Assembly (NCBI RefSeq): GCF_000226115.1
Contig: NC_016459.1
Coordinates: forward strand, 620,001 to 684,000
Direction: 5' to 3'
Source: Thermothielavioides terrestris NRRL 8126
Lineage: Eukaryota > Ascomycota > Sordariomycetes > Sordariales > Chaetomiaceae
DNA length: 64,000 nucleotides
This document shows, in pieces, positions 1 to 8,934 of this stretch (the first letter of the stretch is position 1; every line of letters begins with the position of its first letter). The position numbers and the translations under genes are program-made. The notes under the pieces are model-generated. The model was not told where the DNA came from. It saw only the letters and a list, made by a program, of their open reading frames with translations, and ran no database searches.

Positions 1-1113
1 GGCGAGCGCGAGACTGGCGCCCGCGCCCGACGCGCCGGACGCGTAGCCCGCGTCGCCGACCAGCGCGACGCGCGCGGCGTGATGGGAGGAGGAGGAGGTC
101 CACAGGCGCGGCGGGCGGACCTGGCTCAGCTCGGTCGCGTGGAAGTCGGGCGATGCGGGCAGGGCCGCGAGCAGGGCTGTTATCACGCCCCGGGGCCACG
201 TTGGGGTGCGGGTTGGATGGGTGAGGTGGTGCGTGATGAAGGATTTTATGGCGGAGTCTGGGGGTGAGGATGGGTCTGGGGAGGAGGAGGTGGAGGAGGA
301 ATGGTCCTGCGCGGCGGCGGCGCGGAAGGCGAGGATTTCGGCTGGCAGGTTGCGGCTGCGCGGGCGGACGCCGATAATTGTGGCGCGCGTGGTGCGTGGG
401 TCGGCGTCCGGGCCGATGCAGACCAGGCGGCCGCCGGGTGCGTTGTAGGCGCGGGCGAGGTTGGGGTCGGAGCCGGCGACGGCGTCGGCGGGGAGCAGGG
501 CGGTTGGTAGCGAGAAGTAGGCGGCCCACCAGTTCGTCGGATGCATGTGCTCGCGCGCGGAGCAGCCGAAGGCGAGGGCGCGCGTGCGCGAGGTGGAGCC
601 GTCGCAGGCGACGATCAGGTCGAAGGGCGACGGCGGCAGGCGGCCGTTGGCGAAGGTCACCGTGACCGGCCCGCTGGTGGTGTCGGGCGCCGGCTGCTCG
701 ATGGAGGCGATCTGCTCGCCGAAGACGTAGGTGATGTTGTCGTTCGCCTTGGTCAGGTCGAACAGGATCTGCGACAGGTCGCCGCGCAGGATCTCGTACT
801 CGGACACGAGCGACTGCTGGTCCGGGTTGCCGGTCGGCTTGATGGTGGCGAAGGCGCGGCCGCGGGCGTCGACGAAGCTGAGGCCGTGGATGGGCGGCCG
901 CTTGGCGCGCACGGCCGCCTCCATGCCGGGCATCTTGCGCATGACGGTCACGCCGACGCCGCGGATGTCGACGTTCTGGCCGTTGGTGCGCAGCTGCGGG
1001 AAGCGTTCGATGACCGTCACGCGCGCCCCGGCCTTGGCGAGCCAGTATGCCGCGGCCGGACCGGCGATGGAGGCGCCGACGACCAGGACGCGGAGCTTCG
1101 GGTCGTTGGACAT
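1..1113 (-). CDS. FAD-dependent monooxygenase (3' part beyond window)
   Basis: A continuous minus-strand frame runs from the ATG at 1113 to the window edge (371 codons, no stop). The N-terminus carries a Rossmann FAD-binding motif, VVGASIAGPAAAYWLAKAG, followed by VIERFP. About 190 residues in there is a second motif, DLIVACDGSTSRTR (the DG motif of class A flavoprotein monooxygenases). At the edge the FAD ribose-binding GD motif reads LVGDAGYASG. This is the fungal phenol-hydroxylase/TetX-like fold that uses FAD and NAD(P)H to hydroxylate aromatic or polycyclic substrates; the substrate cannot be told. The Zn2Cys6 regulator lies directly upstream on the same strand, so local regulation is possible but unproven. 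The C-terminus is missing only because the window ends. Confidence 0.88.
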   Translation of the reverse strand, partial: MSNDPKLRVLVVGASIAGPAAAYWLAKAGARVTVIERFPQLRTNGQNVDIRGVGVTVMRKMPGMEAAVRAKRPPIHGLSFVDARGRAFATIKPTGNPDQQSLVSEYEILRGDLSQILFDLTKANDNITYVFGEQIASIEQPAPDTTSGPVTVTFANGRLPPSPFDLIVACDGSTSRTRALAFGCSAREHMHPTNWWAAYFSLPTALLPADAVAGSDPNLARAYNAPGGRLVCIGPDADPRTTRATIIGVRPRSRNLPAEILAFRAAAAQDHSSSTSSSPDPSSPPDSAIKSFITHHLTHPTRTPTWPRGVITALLAALPASPDFHATELSQVRPPRLWTSSSSHHAARVALVGDAGYASGASGAGASLALA

Positions 1114-1456
1114 GTTCAACTGATGGCCAGTGCCGGTGGTTGTCTCAGGGGTAGGCGGATGGGTGCGGGAAAGGAAGACAAGGTGGGAGCATTACGGCCG
1201 GGAAGGCCATAATTGTCCCTTTATAAGACACTGACATGCTTGGAGCAGCTGCCGGGTCGCTCCGTTGAAGTGAGCATGCAGCCACAAGAACATGCCTGCC
1301 TTTCGGGCCCAGAGCCCCGAGCTGGATGTTGTTGCTCGGCCCTTGGCCGCCCGAGCTCCTGGCCAATCAGAGCGCGCACCGACGGAAGTAGAACACCTCG
1401 GTCTTGTCCTCATGCAGCGGCGCCATAGCCTTCAGGAGGGCCGACGTGAAATAGGC
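1114..1456. other. Intergenic, promoter side of the monooxygenase
   Basis: These 343 bp separate the monooxygenase start from the stop of the Zn2Cys6 gene. I see no repeat or RNA gene. The segment must hold the 3' region of the regulator and the promoter of the monooxygenase. Confidence 0.6.
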
Positions 1457-3583
1457 TCATGGCGAGAAGGAAAGATCCCCGCTTTGGTGACCCGCTGGGT
1501 AGTGGCCGTCCTGGATAAGCTCGGGCCAGAACACCCAGTCTACGCCGGCTACGTCAAAGCTGCTGCTGAGGTCGAAGTCGGTGGCGCCGATACTTTTATC
1601 CAGGGCCAGGCCCGGCGTGGTGTCCGTATCTTCCCCGTTCTGGCCCCAGCCCTCTTTGCGTTGCTTCTTCCTGGTGCAGGCCGAACGCAAGGCCGCGATG
1701 AATCCTGGCTCCGGCGCGCCACTCTTCCCCCTTGTCGGCGGGTTGGCATCCCACGCCTTCAAGGCCAAACGCCCCAGCGCCAAGTATAGGGGCCGCCAAG
1801 ACTGGGCAAGCTCGTCGTGGTTGCCGTACTGATGCTCGATCCTGTCCCACGCGGCGTCAATTTCTGCAGCTGAGAGGAAGTCTCGGCGCCTGGCCAGACT
1901 GATCAGCACGACGATCATGGAATCCCAGGTGCCCCACACGAAGAAGTGCCGCAGATACCATCGGTACTTCCGCAAGCCCGCGTGCAAGCACACCGCCGCA
2001 TCCGCGTCCAGGATCTTCAGCGCGAGCTGCCAGGCCTCCCTCCTCTCCTCCTCGGTAGCGGCCTCGCTCCTGGCCCGGGGCAGCCGCACCCTCAGCCGGC
2101 AGGCAGCAATGCCGGCCCTGGCGACACAGACGGTCAGGAAATGCAGCGGGTCGACGACGTCGCAGTAGCGGATGAACCGCTCCTCGACCCCGGCCTCGGC
2201 CTCGTCAATCGCCCGATCCGCCTCGCGCACATCCGCAAACATCCACGGCTGCCGCACCGCCGCTGCCGCCGCCGCCGCCGCCCGCGCCCCCCGCCGGGCG
2301 AAGAAGCTGCCCAGCCAGGCGCGCGACAGGCAGAACACCATCTCGGTGGCGCCGCGCCGCTGCTCGGCCGGCGGCGCCGCCATGCCCGGCCACAGCTGCG
2401 CGTCGTCCACGTTCCGCGGCGGCCGCGTGTCCCACGCGTCAGGCGGCAGTGCCGCGACGCCCGCGCCCGCGGCCTGCCCCGCGCGCGCGTCGAGCGGGAG
2501 CAGCTGGTAGAAGAGCCGGCGGCGCATCTCGACGTCGAACGGCGACAGCTTCGCCTCCGCGGCGGCGGAAGAGGTGGTGCCGCCGGCGGAGGACTCGCCG
2601 TCGCGGTGCAGGCCCATGCGCAGGGCGATGCGCACGGCCGCGCCGGTGAGGATCCAGAACGTGTGCGCGCTGTATGAGTGCTGCGAGGCGAGCAGCAGGA
2701 GCACGAGCGACTGGAGGACCGTGAGCGAGGTCGTCTTCAGGAAGGACGCGTTGACGAGGGCCTGGCGCGCCGCGGACTGGTAGAGGGGCAGTAGGACGCT
2801 GCGGGGCCGGCCGAGCGCCGCGGCGCATTCCTCGTCGGTCAGGGAGAAGACGGCGAAGTAGTAGATGGCGAAGAGCAGGCACTCGTCGGTCTTGGACGCC
2901 GCGGCTGGCTGCTGTGACACCGTCTCGACCAGCCTGGCGGTAGACGGGATGTGCAGGATTTTGCAGAGCGGCTCGACCCGCTCGGCGTACGTTGCCCACA
3001 GCACCATGGCCTGCTCGTGTGTTGGGTGGTACTGGAGCAGACTGCGCTGCGGCCCGCCCAAGAAGGCGCCGGTTAACGGATCTGGTGTGGCCGGATCGTC
3101 CTCCTCGGTCTCGGTGTCGGACAAGCCCTGCACCTCTTCGCATTCTAGGTTCTGCCATAGCTTGCTGCTAAGGTACCGCGACTTTCCCGGTGCGGAAAGG
3201 AGCTTCCCGCCGTTGCCCGGCGTTTCCGGCTCGTCCCAGAGCAGAGAGACCGGCTCTTCTGTGGGGACCGTGTCGGCGTGGGCCTCCTCTAGAAGGCCGT
3301 GCCGGCGCAAGACCCGCTCGTAGCGGGCCAGGCGGTCGAGCGCGTCGTCGCTGCTCAGTCTCCGCTTCCGCGGCCTGGGGGCCTCATAGACGCACCCGGC
3401 GTTGCTCTTGCGGCAGCGCGCGCACGTCGGCGCCGCCTTGTCGCACTTCACCTTGCGCCGCGCACATGTTTGGCAGCTGAATGCCATACGCGCGGCGCCG
3501 TTGTTGTGGTCGCCGACATTACCTGCAGCAGCGTGCGCGGGAGGTGCGGGCGCGAGGACTGCCAGCTTTCTCCTGGCGTCCAT
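1457..3583 (-). CDS. Zn2Cys6 fungal transcription factor
   Basis: An intron-free frame of 708 codons. Cysteines at 37, 40, 47, 54, 57 and 64 give the exact C-x2-C-x6-C-x6-C-x2-C-x6-C binuclear zinc cluster, followed by a basic linker (PRPRKRR). The middle of the protein matches the fungal-specific transcription factor domain: a hydrophobic segment (TVLQSLVLLLLASQHSYSAH) then ALRMGLHRDGE. The C-terminus ends in the VDWVFWPELIQDG-type acidic/aromatic stretch seen in many members. It should be a nuclear, sequence-specific DNA-binding regulator. The second Met (residue 33, just before the zinc cluster) is an alternative start because the first 32 residues are low-complexity. It is codirectional with the FAD monooxygenase; a shared pathway is inference only. 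Confidence 0.92.
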   Translation of the reverse strand: MDARRKLAVLAPAPPAHAAAGNVGDHNNGAARMAFSCQTCARRKVKCDKAAPTCARCRKSNAGCVYEAPRPRKRRLSSDDALDRLARYERVLRRHGLLEEAHADTVPTEEPVSLLWDEPETPGNGGKLLSAPGKSRYLSSKLWQNLECEEVQGLSDTETEEDDPATPDPLTGAFLGGPQRSLLQYHPTHEQAMVLWATYAERVEPLCKILHIPSTARLVETVSQQPAAASKTDECLLFAIYYFAVFSLTDEECAAALGRPRSVLLPLYQSAARQALVNASFLKTTSLTVLQSLVLLLLASQHSYSAHTFWILTGAAVRIALRMGLHRDGESSAGGTTSSAAAEAKLSPFDVEMRRRLFYQLLPLDARAGQAAGAGVAALPPDAWDTRPPRNVDDAQLWPGMAAPPAEQRRGATEMVFCLSRAWLGSFFARRGARAAAAAAAAVRQPWMFADVREADRAIDEAEAGVEERFIRYCDVVDPLHFLTVCVARAGIAACRLRVRLPRARSEAATEEERREAWQLALKILDADAAVCLHAGLRKYRWYLRHFFVWGTWDSMIVVLISLARRRDFLSAAEIDAAWDRIEHQYGNHDELAQSWRPLYLALGRLALKAWDANPPTRGKSGAPEPGFIAALRSACTRKKQRKEGWGQNGEDTDTTPGLALDKSIGATDFDLSSSFDVAGVDWVFWPELIQDGHYPAGHQSGDLSFSP

Positions 3584-4068
3584 CGATGCCAGAGGCTTTC
3601 GTTTGCCAGTGCCAAGAGGCCGGTTTGAAGTCCTGTTCCAGATTCAGCTGGGCGGAACAGCATGAGAGCGCGATGCAGGGTTAGGGTTAGCTCGACTGTT
3701 AGCGCTTGATAAAGCGAATCCTTATCACGTGGCCTCGGTGAAGGAGTGCAAGATTGATCGGGGGGGGGGGGGGGGGGGGGGGGGGTTGCGAGCGGGACAG
3801 TGATGTTCCAGGCTGAGGTCTATCACAAAGGTATTTCAAGGCTGGAGAACTCAAAGGAAGCTCAATGGAGCATTGAAAGCCCGCATGCTGTGGTGGAATG
3901 GCAAAGGCGAGGAGGTAAAGAGCGACCAACATACCTTGATCGGCCCATCCAGCGCCTCCCTAGGAGAGTTTCAACCGCCGGAGAGATGAAACCACCAAGA
4001 CACTGCTCAATTAATCCCGACACCAAGGGCCAAGACATGCAACGCTCCCAGTCCATCACCAAGTAGCA
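3584..4068. other. Intergenic with poly(G) tract and telomere-like repeat
   Basis: No gene is visible. Between 3677 and 3691 the DNA reads AGGGTTAGGGTTAG, just over two units of the fungal telomere repeat TTAGGG, in the upstream region of the Zn2Cys6 gene. A pure G run follows at 3760-3785. Confidence 0.55.
3760..3785 (+). repeat. 26-nt poly(G) homopolymer
   Basis: Uninterrupted G from 3760 to 3785. It could form G-quadruplexes, and its exact length is prone to sequencing and polymerase error. Confidence 0.9.
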
Positions 4069-5136
4069 TCATATCTCGACCACAACAGCCTCATGCCTCA
4101 ACTCATTCTCCCTTCCCCCAACAACAGCCGCATTCACAAACGTCGTCGTCCTCTCCTCCGGAAGCAGCGCCAGCACCCGCCTGACCCGCGCCCACGCAAC
4201 CAGCACCGCCAGCCTCGCCAGCGCAGCCCACCCGCCCCCGCCGCCCGCCCAACCGACCAGCACGTCGTCGTGCGCGCGCCGCGCGCCGTCGAGCACGACG
4301 TCGGCCCGCCCGCGCGCGGCGTGGATGTGCCCGAACACGTGCAGGCGCGGCCGCAGGCGCGCCAGCGCCGCCAGCAGGTGCGGGCAGCCCGCCGCGTGCA
4401 GCGCGTCGCGCCGGTCGAGGTAGAACCGCGGCGGGCCGTGCGTGACTACCACCAGAGTCGGGGCTGCCCGGTGGTGTTCGGGTTCGTCGCGGTTGGTTCT
4501 GGTTTTTTTGGTTTTGGTGTTGATGGGGAAGAGGTTGGCGAGGCCGGCGCGCCAGTGCTCGGCGCCCTTGGTCGGCGGGTACTGGAAGGCCGAGATGCCG
4601 TATTGCGGCGTCCAGGGGCTGCCGAAGATGGTTACTTTTCTGGTGGTGGCGGTGGTGGTGGGCCCCGTCGTACCTGTGGGCGGTTCGGCTTGCGCGGGTG
4701 GTGAGGGTTGGACGGGGACGTCGAGTGTGATGGTGGAGTCTTCGAGATAGATCACGTCGCCCCAGTCCAAGTCCTTCTTTGTCTTGGACTGTCCGTAGCG
4801 GCGCTCCGGGTATCGCTCGAGAAAGGTTTCGTCCAGCAGGACGTCGTGATTGCCGGCGACGAGGATCTTGAACCGGTGGGGCTGCGACGAGAGCCAGGTG
4901 ACGCCGGCCTGCACCTCGTCGAAGGAGCCGTTCTTGGTCAGGTCTCCGGCATGAATGAGGATGTCTCCCGGCGGCAGCACAGGTTGCTTGTTATGCGTGT
5001 CGGAGACGCAGACCACGCGGACGGGGTCTGGCGGCGCCGTTGCGCAAGGCTTCACGCAGTGTCGCGCCAGGATCGCCCCCGCCAGCCGACGTTTCCGCTG
5101 ACCGCGCGTTTTAATGCTTGTGATGGGGTGTGGCAT
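4069..5136 (-). CDS. Calcineurin-like metallophosphoesterase (MPPED-like)
   Basis: A single 355-codon exon. The dimetal phosphoesterase motifs appear in order: VSDTH (metal ligands D and H), GDLTKNG (GD), GNHD, VTHGPP and GHIH near residue 275. The C-terminal FVNAAVVGG is typical of the small MPPED1/MPPED2-like family. The product should be a cytosolic metal-dependent phosphodiesterase or phosphatase; its substrate is unknown. An insert of about 40 low-complexity residues (Ala/Thr/Pro) lies between GNHD and IFGSPWTP. No signal peptide is evident. Convergent or antisense frames over the gene are GC-driven shadows. Confidence 0.92.
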   Translation of the reverse strand: MPHPITSIKTRGQRKRRLAGAILARHCVKPCATAPPDPVRVVCVSDTHNKQPVLPPGDILIHAGDLTKNGSFDEVQAGVTWLSSQPHRFKILVAGNHDVLLDETFLERYPERRYGQSKTKKDLDWGDVIYLEDSTITLDVPVQPSPPAQAEPPTGTTGPTTTATTRKVTIFGSPWTPQYGISAFQYPPTKGAEHWRAGLANLFPINTKTKKTRTNRDEPEHHRAAPTLVVVTHGPPRFYLDRRDALHAAGCPHLLAALARLRPRLHVFGHIHAARGRADVVLDGARRAHDDVLVGWAGGGGGWAALARLAVLVAWARVRRVLALLPEERTTTFVNAAVVGGRENELRHEAVVVEI

Positions 5137-5595
5137 TCATGCAGGAAGCACCCAATGCTAACTCAAAATCCTCGTATTGCGCCCGCGAGGATGTCGCCAG
5201 CCAACGGTCACCCCCTCCGCCCAGCGCTTTCGAGGCCTTTTTCGGGGCATGATTATGATGCGGACCATCGGACGGAGCGGTTAACGGTTAGCTCTAACCC
5301 GGCTATCCAATCAGAGCTTGAATTGTCCATGATGACCTGCATCACTCTTTCATTCACACGAAGATTGCGGAAAACTGACGCCTGTATTGCATATGCCGTC
5401 CCTTCGGTTCCATGCGAGTGCGGTGCTTCAGTTAAGATCAACGCCACAATTGAATGCATCATGGCTGTGTGTCCAGATCGCGATATCTCTGTTCTTTTGA
5501 ACACCGTGCTGTGGATTATGGTCGGGACATGTCTCGGCCTTGCCCTGGCTCCCTGATCCATCCCTCACCCGAGCAAGCACTCTACGAAACATAAC
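5137..5595. promoter_or_regulatory. Divergent intergenic region (putative bidirectional promoter)
   Basis: The metallophosphoesterase starts leftward at 5136 and the nucleotidyltransferase-like gene rightward at 5596, so these 459 bp must hold both promoters. No TATA box or repeat stands out. The role is inferred from gene orientation alone. Confidence 0.45.
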
Positions 5596-6375
5596 ATGGG
5601 TCAACTTTGCTGCTGCTGCTCAGACTGCCAGCCGGAGGCCAGGCGTCCTCGAGATGGCCGCAGTGATGTCCAGATCGGTGCTCCCCAGGACGTGACCATC
5701 CAGATCCCGCGGAACCGGAACGACCCGCAAGGGGTGCCTATCCAGCAGGTCACCCGGGACATCGATCAGGGAGTACTGCGCGCCGCCCTCGATCACGTGT
5801 CGCAGTTCATGGAGCGCCGGAACCGCCATCTCAGCGTCATTGCCGTCGGCGGAGCGGTGAACACCCTGTACCTGCGTTCCAGGGCGACCACGCACGACGT
5901 CGACGTCTTTGGGTCCGACTTCGGCAATGAGTCGCGCATCTTGCTCGACGCAGCCATGCACGACGCGCAGCAGCACATTCCAGAGCTTGGCACCGACTGG
6001 CTCAACACGGAGACGCAGCTGTGGATGCCGGGCCGGATGCACGACGAGCTGACACAGATGGCCCGGGAGCAGAACGTCCAGGTCTATCACGGACGGGGGC
6101 TGACCATTCTCGCCGCCCCGTGGGCGTACGCCTTCACTGCCAAGCTCAGTCGCATCCTCCTCGGCGGAGCCCACGCGCGTTCTTACGACCTGGCAGACGC
6201 GGTCACCTACATCCACGAGTACATTCGAGCCCACGGCAACCAGCCCGTCCCAATTGCAACCGTCTTCGACTGGGCCCGTCGTTGGCATCATGAGATCACA
6301 GACGATCTCCTGAGGAATCGCGTGGATCCCGAGTATGTTCGGCGCTATGGACGGCATGCGTTTACCTATGATTAA
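5596..6375 (+). CDS. Nucleotidyltransferase-fold-like protein with lipidation-type N-terminus
   Basis: A single 259-codon exon. Residues 1-12 read MGQLCCCCSDCQ: Gly2 plus a Cys cluster, the pattern of N-myristoylated and palmitoylated membrane-anchored proteins. Around residues 80-105 the sequence AVGGAVNTLYLRSRATTHDV is followed by DVFG, which resembles the GG...R-x-T-x-DxD active-site pattern of minimal nucleotidyltransferases (AbiEii/MNT type). Downstream are conserved-looking helices (APWAYAFTAKLSRI) and a RYGRHAF ending. The nucleotidyltransferase assignment is by motif only. It could equally be an uncharacterised fungal family that keeps the fold without activity. A Helitron sits 166 bp past the stop. 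Confidence 0.7.
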   Translation: MGQLCCCCSDCQPEARRPRDGRSDVQIGAPQDVTIQIPRNRNDPQGVPIQQVTRDIDQGVLRAALDHVSQFMERRNRHLSVIAVGGAVNTLYLRSRATTHDVDVFGSDFGNESRILLDAAMHDAQQHIPELGTDWLNTETQLWMPGRMHDELTQMAREQNVQVYHGRGLTILAAPWAYAFTAKLSRILLGGAHARSYDLADAVTYIHEYIRAHGNQPVPIATVFDWARRWHHEITDDLLRNRVDPEYVRRYGRHAFTYD

Positions 6376-6720
6376 TTAATCACCTCTTTGCTTGGTGGCT
6401 GTGACGTTTGCGTTGATGGTTCCTAACTGTAACTAAGACAGTTTATAGCTTGCTTTTTGAAACTTGGCCCGTTGTTTCGTTCATTACACGGCATAAAAGC
6501 TGGCGTGATTCGACGACGGATTAACTCCTAGTTTACAGTTACTAGGGGTTTGGAGCCCGCTTCGCGGGCTCGTGGAATTTTTATCTGCATTTTTATATCA
6601 CATGACTTGCTTACTGTTACTACTGGCTACCTGCATTACCGACGTACTCCTGGCCCACGGCTTGCCTCCCGGCCTACGGCTCCCACAGTTGCCTACCTGC
6701 CTATGTTGTGCCTGTGTTAT

Positions 6721-7399
6721 ACCCCCGGTGCCCACAGTATGCCCCCGGTGCCCGCGTTGTGGCCCGGGTGCCCACGTTGTGGCCCTGGTGCCCGCGGTAT
6801 GCCCCCGGTGCCCGCGTTGTGCCCCTGGTGCCCGCGTTGTGCCCCCGGTGCCTACAGTATGCCCCCGGTGCCCGCAGTATAGCCCCGGTGCCCACAGTAT
6901 GCCCCCGGTGCCCGCAGTATGGCCCCGGTGCCCGCGTTGTGCCCCCGGTGCTCGCAGTATAGCCTGGTGCCCACAGTATGGCCCCGGTGCCCGCGTTGTG
7001 CCCCCGGTGCCTGCGTTGTGCCCCCGGTGCCCGCAGTATGGCCCCGGTGCCTACAGTATGCCCCCGGTGCCCGCGTTGTGCCCCCGGTGCCTGCGTTGTG
7101 CCCCCGGTGCCCGCAGTATGGCCCCGGTGCCCGCGTTGTGGCCCTGGTGCCCGCGGTATGCCCCCGGTGCCCGCAGTATGGCCCCGGTGCCCGCGTTGTG
7201 GCCCTGGTGCCCACGGTATGCCCCCGGTGCCCACAGTATGGCCCCGGTGCCCGCGTTGTGGCCCTGGTGCCCGCGGTATGCCCCCGGTGCCCGCAGTATG
7301 GCCCCGGTGCCCGCGTTGTGGCCCTGGTGCCCGCGGTATGCCCCCGGTGCCCGCGTTGTGGCCCTGGTGCCCGCGGTATGCCCCCGGTGCCCACCTGCC
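6721..7399 (+). repeat. 20-bp minisatellite, about 34 units
   Basis: The unit is close to GCCCCCGGTGCCCGCGTTGT, period 20 bp, with one 19-bp unit at 6961-6979. From about 7140 the units group into an almost exact 60-bp higher-order repeat. Because 60 bp is 20 codons and the units lack stops, long open frames appear on both strands (for example 6572-7525 + and 6852-7394 -). They carry only Pro/Cys/Gly/Ala repeats and are not credible genes. Confidence 0.95.
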
Positions 7400-7453
7400 T
7401 ACGGCTGGCCTAGGTGCCTAGGCACCTGCGTACGGCCGGCCCAGTTCGACTAT

Positions 7454-7513
7454 GCGGCGGCGTGGCCCACGATACGGCGGCGTGGCCCACGATGTGGTGG
7501 CGTGGCCCACGAT
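7454..7513 (+). repeat. Second 20-bp tandem repeat, 3 units
   Basis: Three head-to-tail copies of a unit close to GCGGCGGCGTGGCCCACGAT lie just after the main array, inside the same small Helitron. The unit sequence is different but the period is the same. Confidence 0.85.
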
Positions 7514-8044
7514 GTAGGCGCGTAGAGAAAAAGAGGAAAAACAAATCAATTGGGAAGAGAAAACAACAATTGGAAAATGATGGGGTAGAGCTAGACCAAT
7601 CAAAAGCAGTAAAAATATCTTAACAGCAATGTACCCTGCAGCTGTTATTTGTTAACAGACATAGAAGGTGGATAGTAATAACAATTAGTTAAGGGAGACC
7701 CCTGTTTTGCAGCTTAAATGACCATCGCCTTATGGCAAAATTGAGGGCCGTTGTGTAGTATGTATATTAGATCTTCTTGGGGAGTAACTAGTTTGCTTGC
7801 TGGCCAATGAGACCACGGATATTTCATTTTCCTAGGTTTGCTCATCCATAACTTGGTAATTACCTTACCTGCTTTATTTGCAGCGCGGAGTATTTCGTAA
7901 TTTTCACATGAACAGTTCTGCGTCTTTGTCTTCCAACTGAGACCCTCGACCTCGTCACTGGCCACCATACATACCTTAACTCGCCTACACGCACCTCTTG
8001 TAGCAACCTCATCCGGGACCACGCTCATTTCCAGTACGCCGAAA

Positions 8045-8743
8045 ATGCCCATCATGTCGGCCAAAGGCATTTCGCCGTGGTCCAAATTGCGCGGAATATT
8101 CGGGCGAGCCGCCAGGGAAAAACCAAGAACCGCACAGGAGGACCCCGACGGACCACGCCCGAACCCGAACGACTACCCGACATTTCCGCCCTTGCCCCCG
8201 CGCGACCTCCTCCAGAACCCGGCCGCCCAGTTTGACAGGATCGCCGCCCGCAAGTACGGCGCGCCGCAGGGCGAGTACGAGGACAAGCCGCTGTACGGCC
8301 TGTACCGCTTCTACGAGTTCGTCGTGCTCGACAGCGTCACCAACTACCGCAACAGCCTCGAGGCCTTCTGGCGGCGGCGGGACTGGCCCGTCCGCGACAT
8401 CCCGGACCCGCAGGACCCGGACCCGGAGCGCTACGCCTTCCTCGCCGGCTGCACCTACCTTATGGTGCGCGCCTTCAACGCGCGCGTGAAGCTGGGCCTG
8501 GACCGCAGCATGCCGTCGCTGATCACGCCCGACGAGGCCGAGGAGCTGCGCCGCCGGCCCGACCACCTGCGCAAGTACGAGCGGGTGCCCGAGTGGGTGG
8601 AGAAGGTGCCGCCCTTGGAAGAGCTGCTGGTCGTGCCGACCCACGACGGCGAGGTGCTTGCCGGCAGGGAGGACCCGAGGGCTGATCCGGATTTCTTGGC
8701 CAAGGGCATCTTGTTGTGGACGCCGCATATCTACTTCACTTGA
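8045..8743 (+). CDS. Unidentified 232-residue protein
   Basis: A single exon of GC-rich coding DNA with an even amino-acid composition. The N-terminal 50 residues are basic and Pro-rich (SKLRGIFGRAAREKPR, then PTFPPLPPRDLL). The rest is a compact-looking domain with DKPLYGLYRFYEFVVLD, AFLAGCTYLMVRAFNAR and PSLITPDEAEELRRRPDHL. There is no signal peptide, transmembrane segment or family motif I recognise. The codon pattern and the lack of a competing frame argue it is real. Two Met codons, at 8045 and 8054, compete as start. Its promoter region is only 273 bp from the end of the small Helitron, so the insertion may affect its expression. Confidence 0.68.
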   Translation: MPIMSAKGISPWSKLRGIFGRAAREKPRTAQEDPDGPRPNPNDYPTFPPLPPRDLLQNPAAQFDRIAARKYGAPQGEYEDKPLYGLYRFYEFVVLDSVTNYRNSLEAFWRRRDWPVRDIPDPQDPDPERYAFLAGCTYLMVRAFNARVKLGLDRSMPSLITPDEAEELRRRPDHLRKYERVPEWVEKVPPLEELLVVPTHDGEVLAGREDPRADPDFLAKGILLWTPHIYFT

Positions 8744-8934
8744 ACAGGTCGCTCTGCAGCCCGGATGAAGCCCACCTGCAGCGAAGCCGACAAGGCCCAA
8801 AACCTCTTGTTGATTGATGCGGGCAAAACACAGTACAAAGAACTGAAGACGCATCACAACATTACCGGTTCGTACATTCCCCAACTCCTTTTTACTTCAC
8901 GCCGCCCTCCCTAGACACAACTGAAGAGTACCCT

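Larger units (their letters stand above)
6542..7771 (-). mobile_element. Non-autonomous Helitron, 1230 bp
   Basis: Read on the minus strand, the element starts TCTAATATACATACTAC (7771 downward) and ends with a perfect hairpin AGCCCGCGAAGCGGGCT (6554-6570) followed 8 nt later by CTAG (6542-6545). The flanking bases are A on the 5' side and T on the 3' side, the classic A|TC...CTRR|T Helitron insertion. Both ends match the large element at 36908-44083, including the internal block CTTAACTAATTGTTA (7679-7693 here) about 80 nt from the 5' end. No Rep/helicase coding is present, so the element would depend on a partner. Most of its body is a GC-rich minisatellite. It lies between the nucleotidyltransferase-like gene and the gene at 8045. 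Confidence 0.85.

Noticed and set aside
1..5136. Secondary-metabolite cluster (monooxygenase plus Zn2Cys6 factor)
   Set aside because: No backbone enzyme (PKS, NRPS or terpene synthase) is in the window, and two genes are not enough.
6721..7399. Possible CRISPR-like array
   Set aside because: The units are contiguous 20-bp tandem repeats without unique spacers, in a eukaryotic genome.
6572..7525. 317-codon Pro/Cys/Gly/Ala-rich frame, with similar long frames on the other strand
   Set aside because: It is the translation of the 20-bp minisatellite. Several frames on both strands are open because the unit has no stop, and there is no conserved domain.
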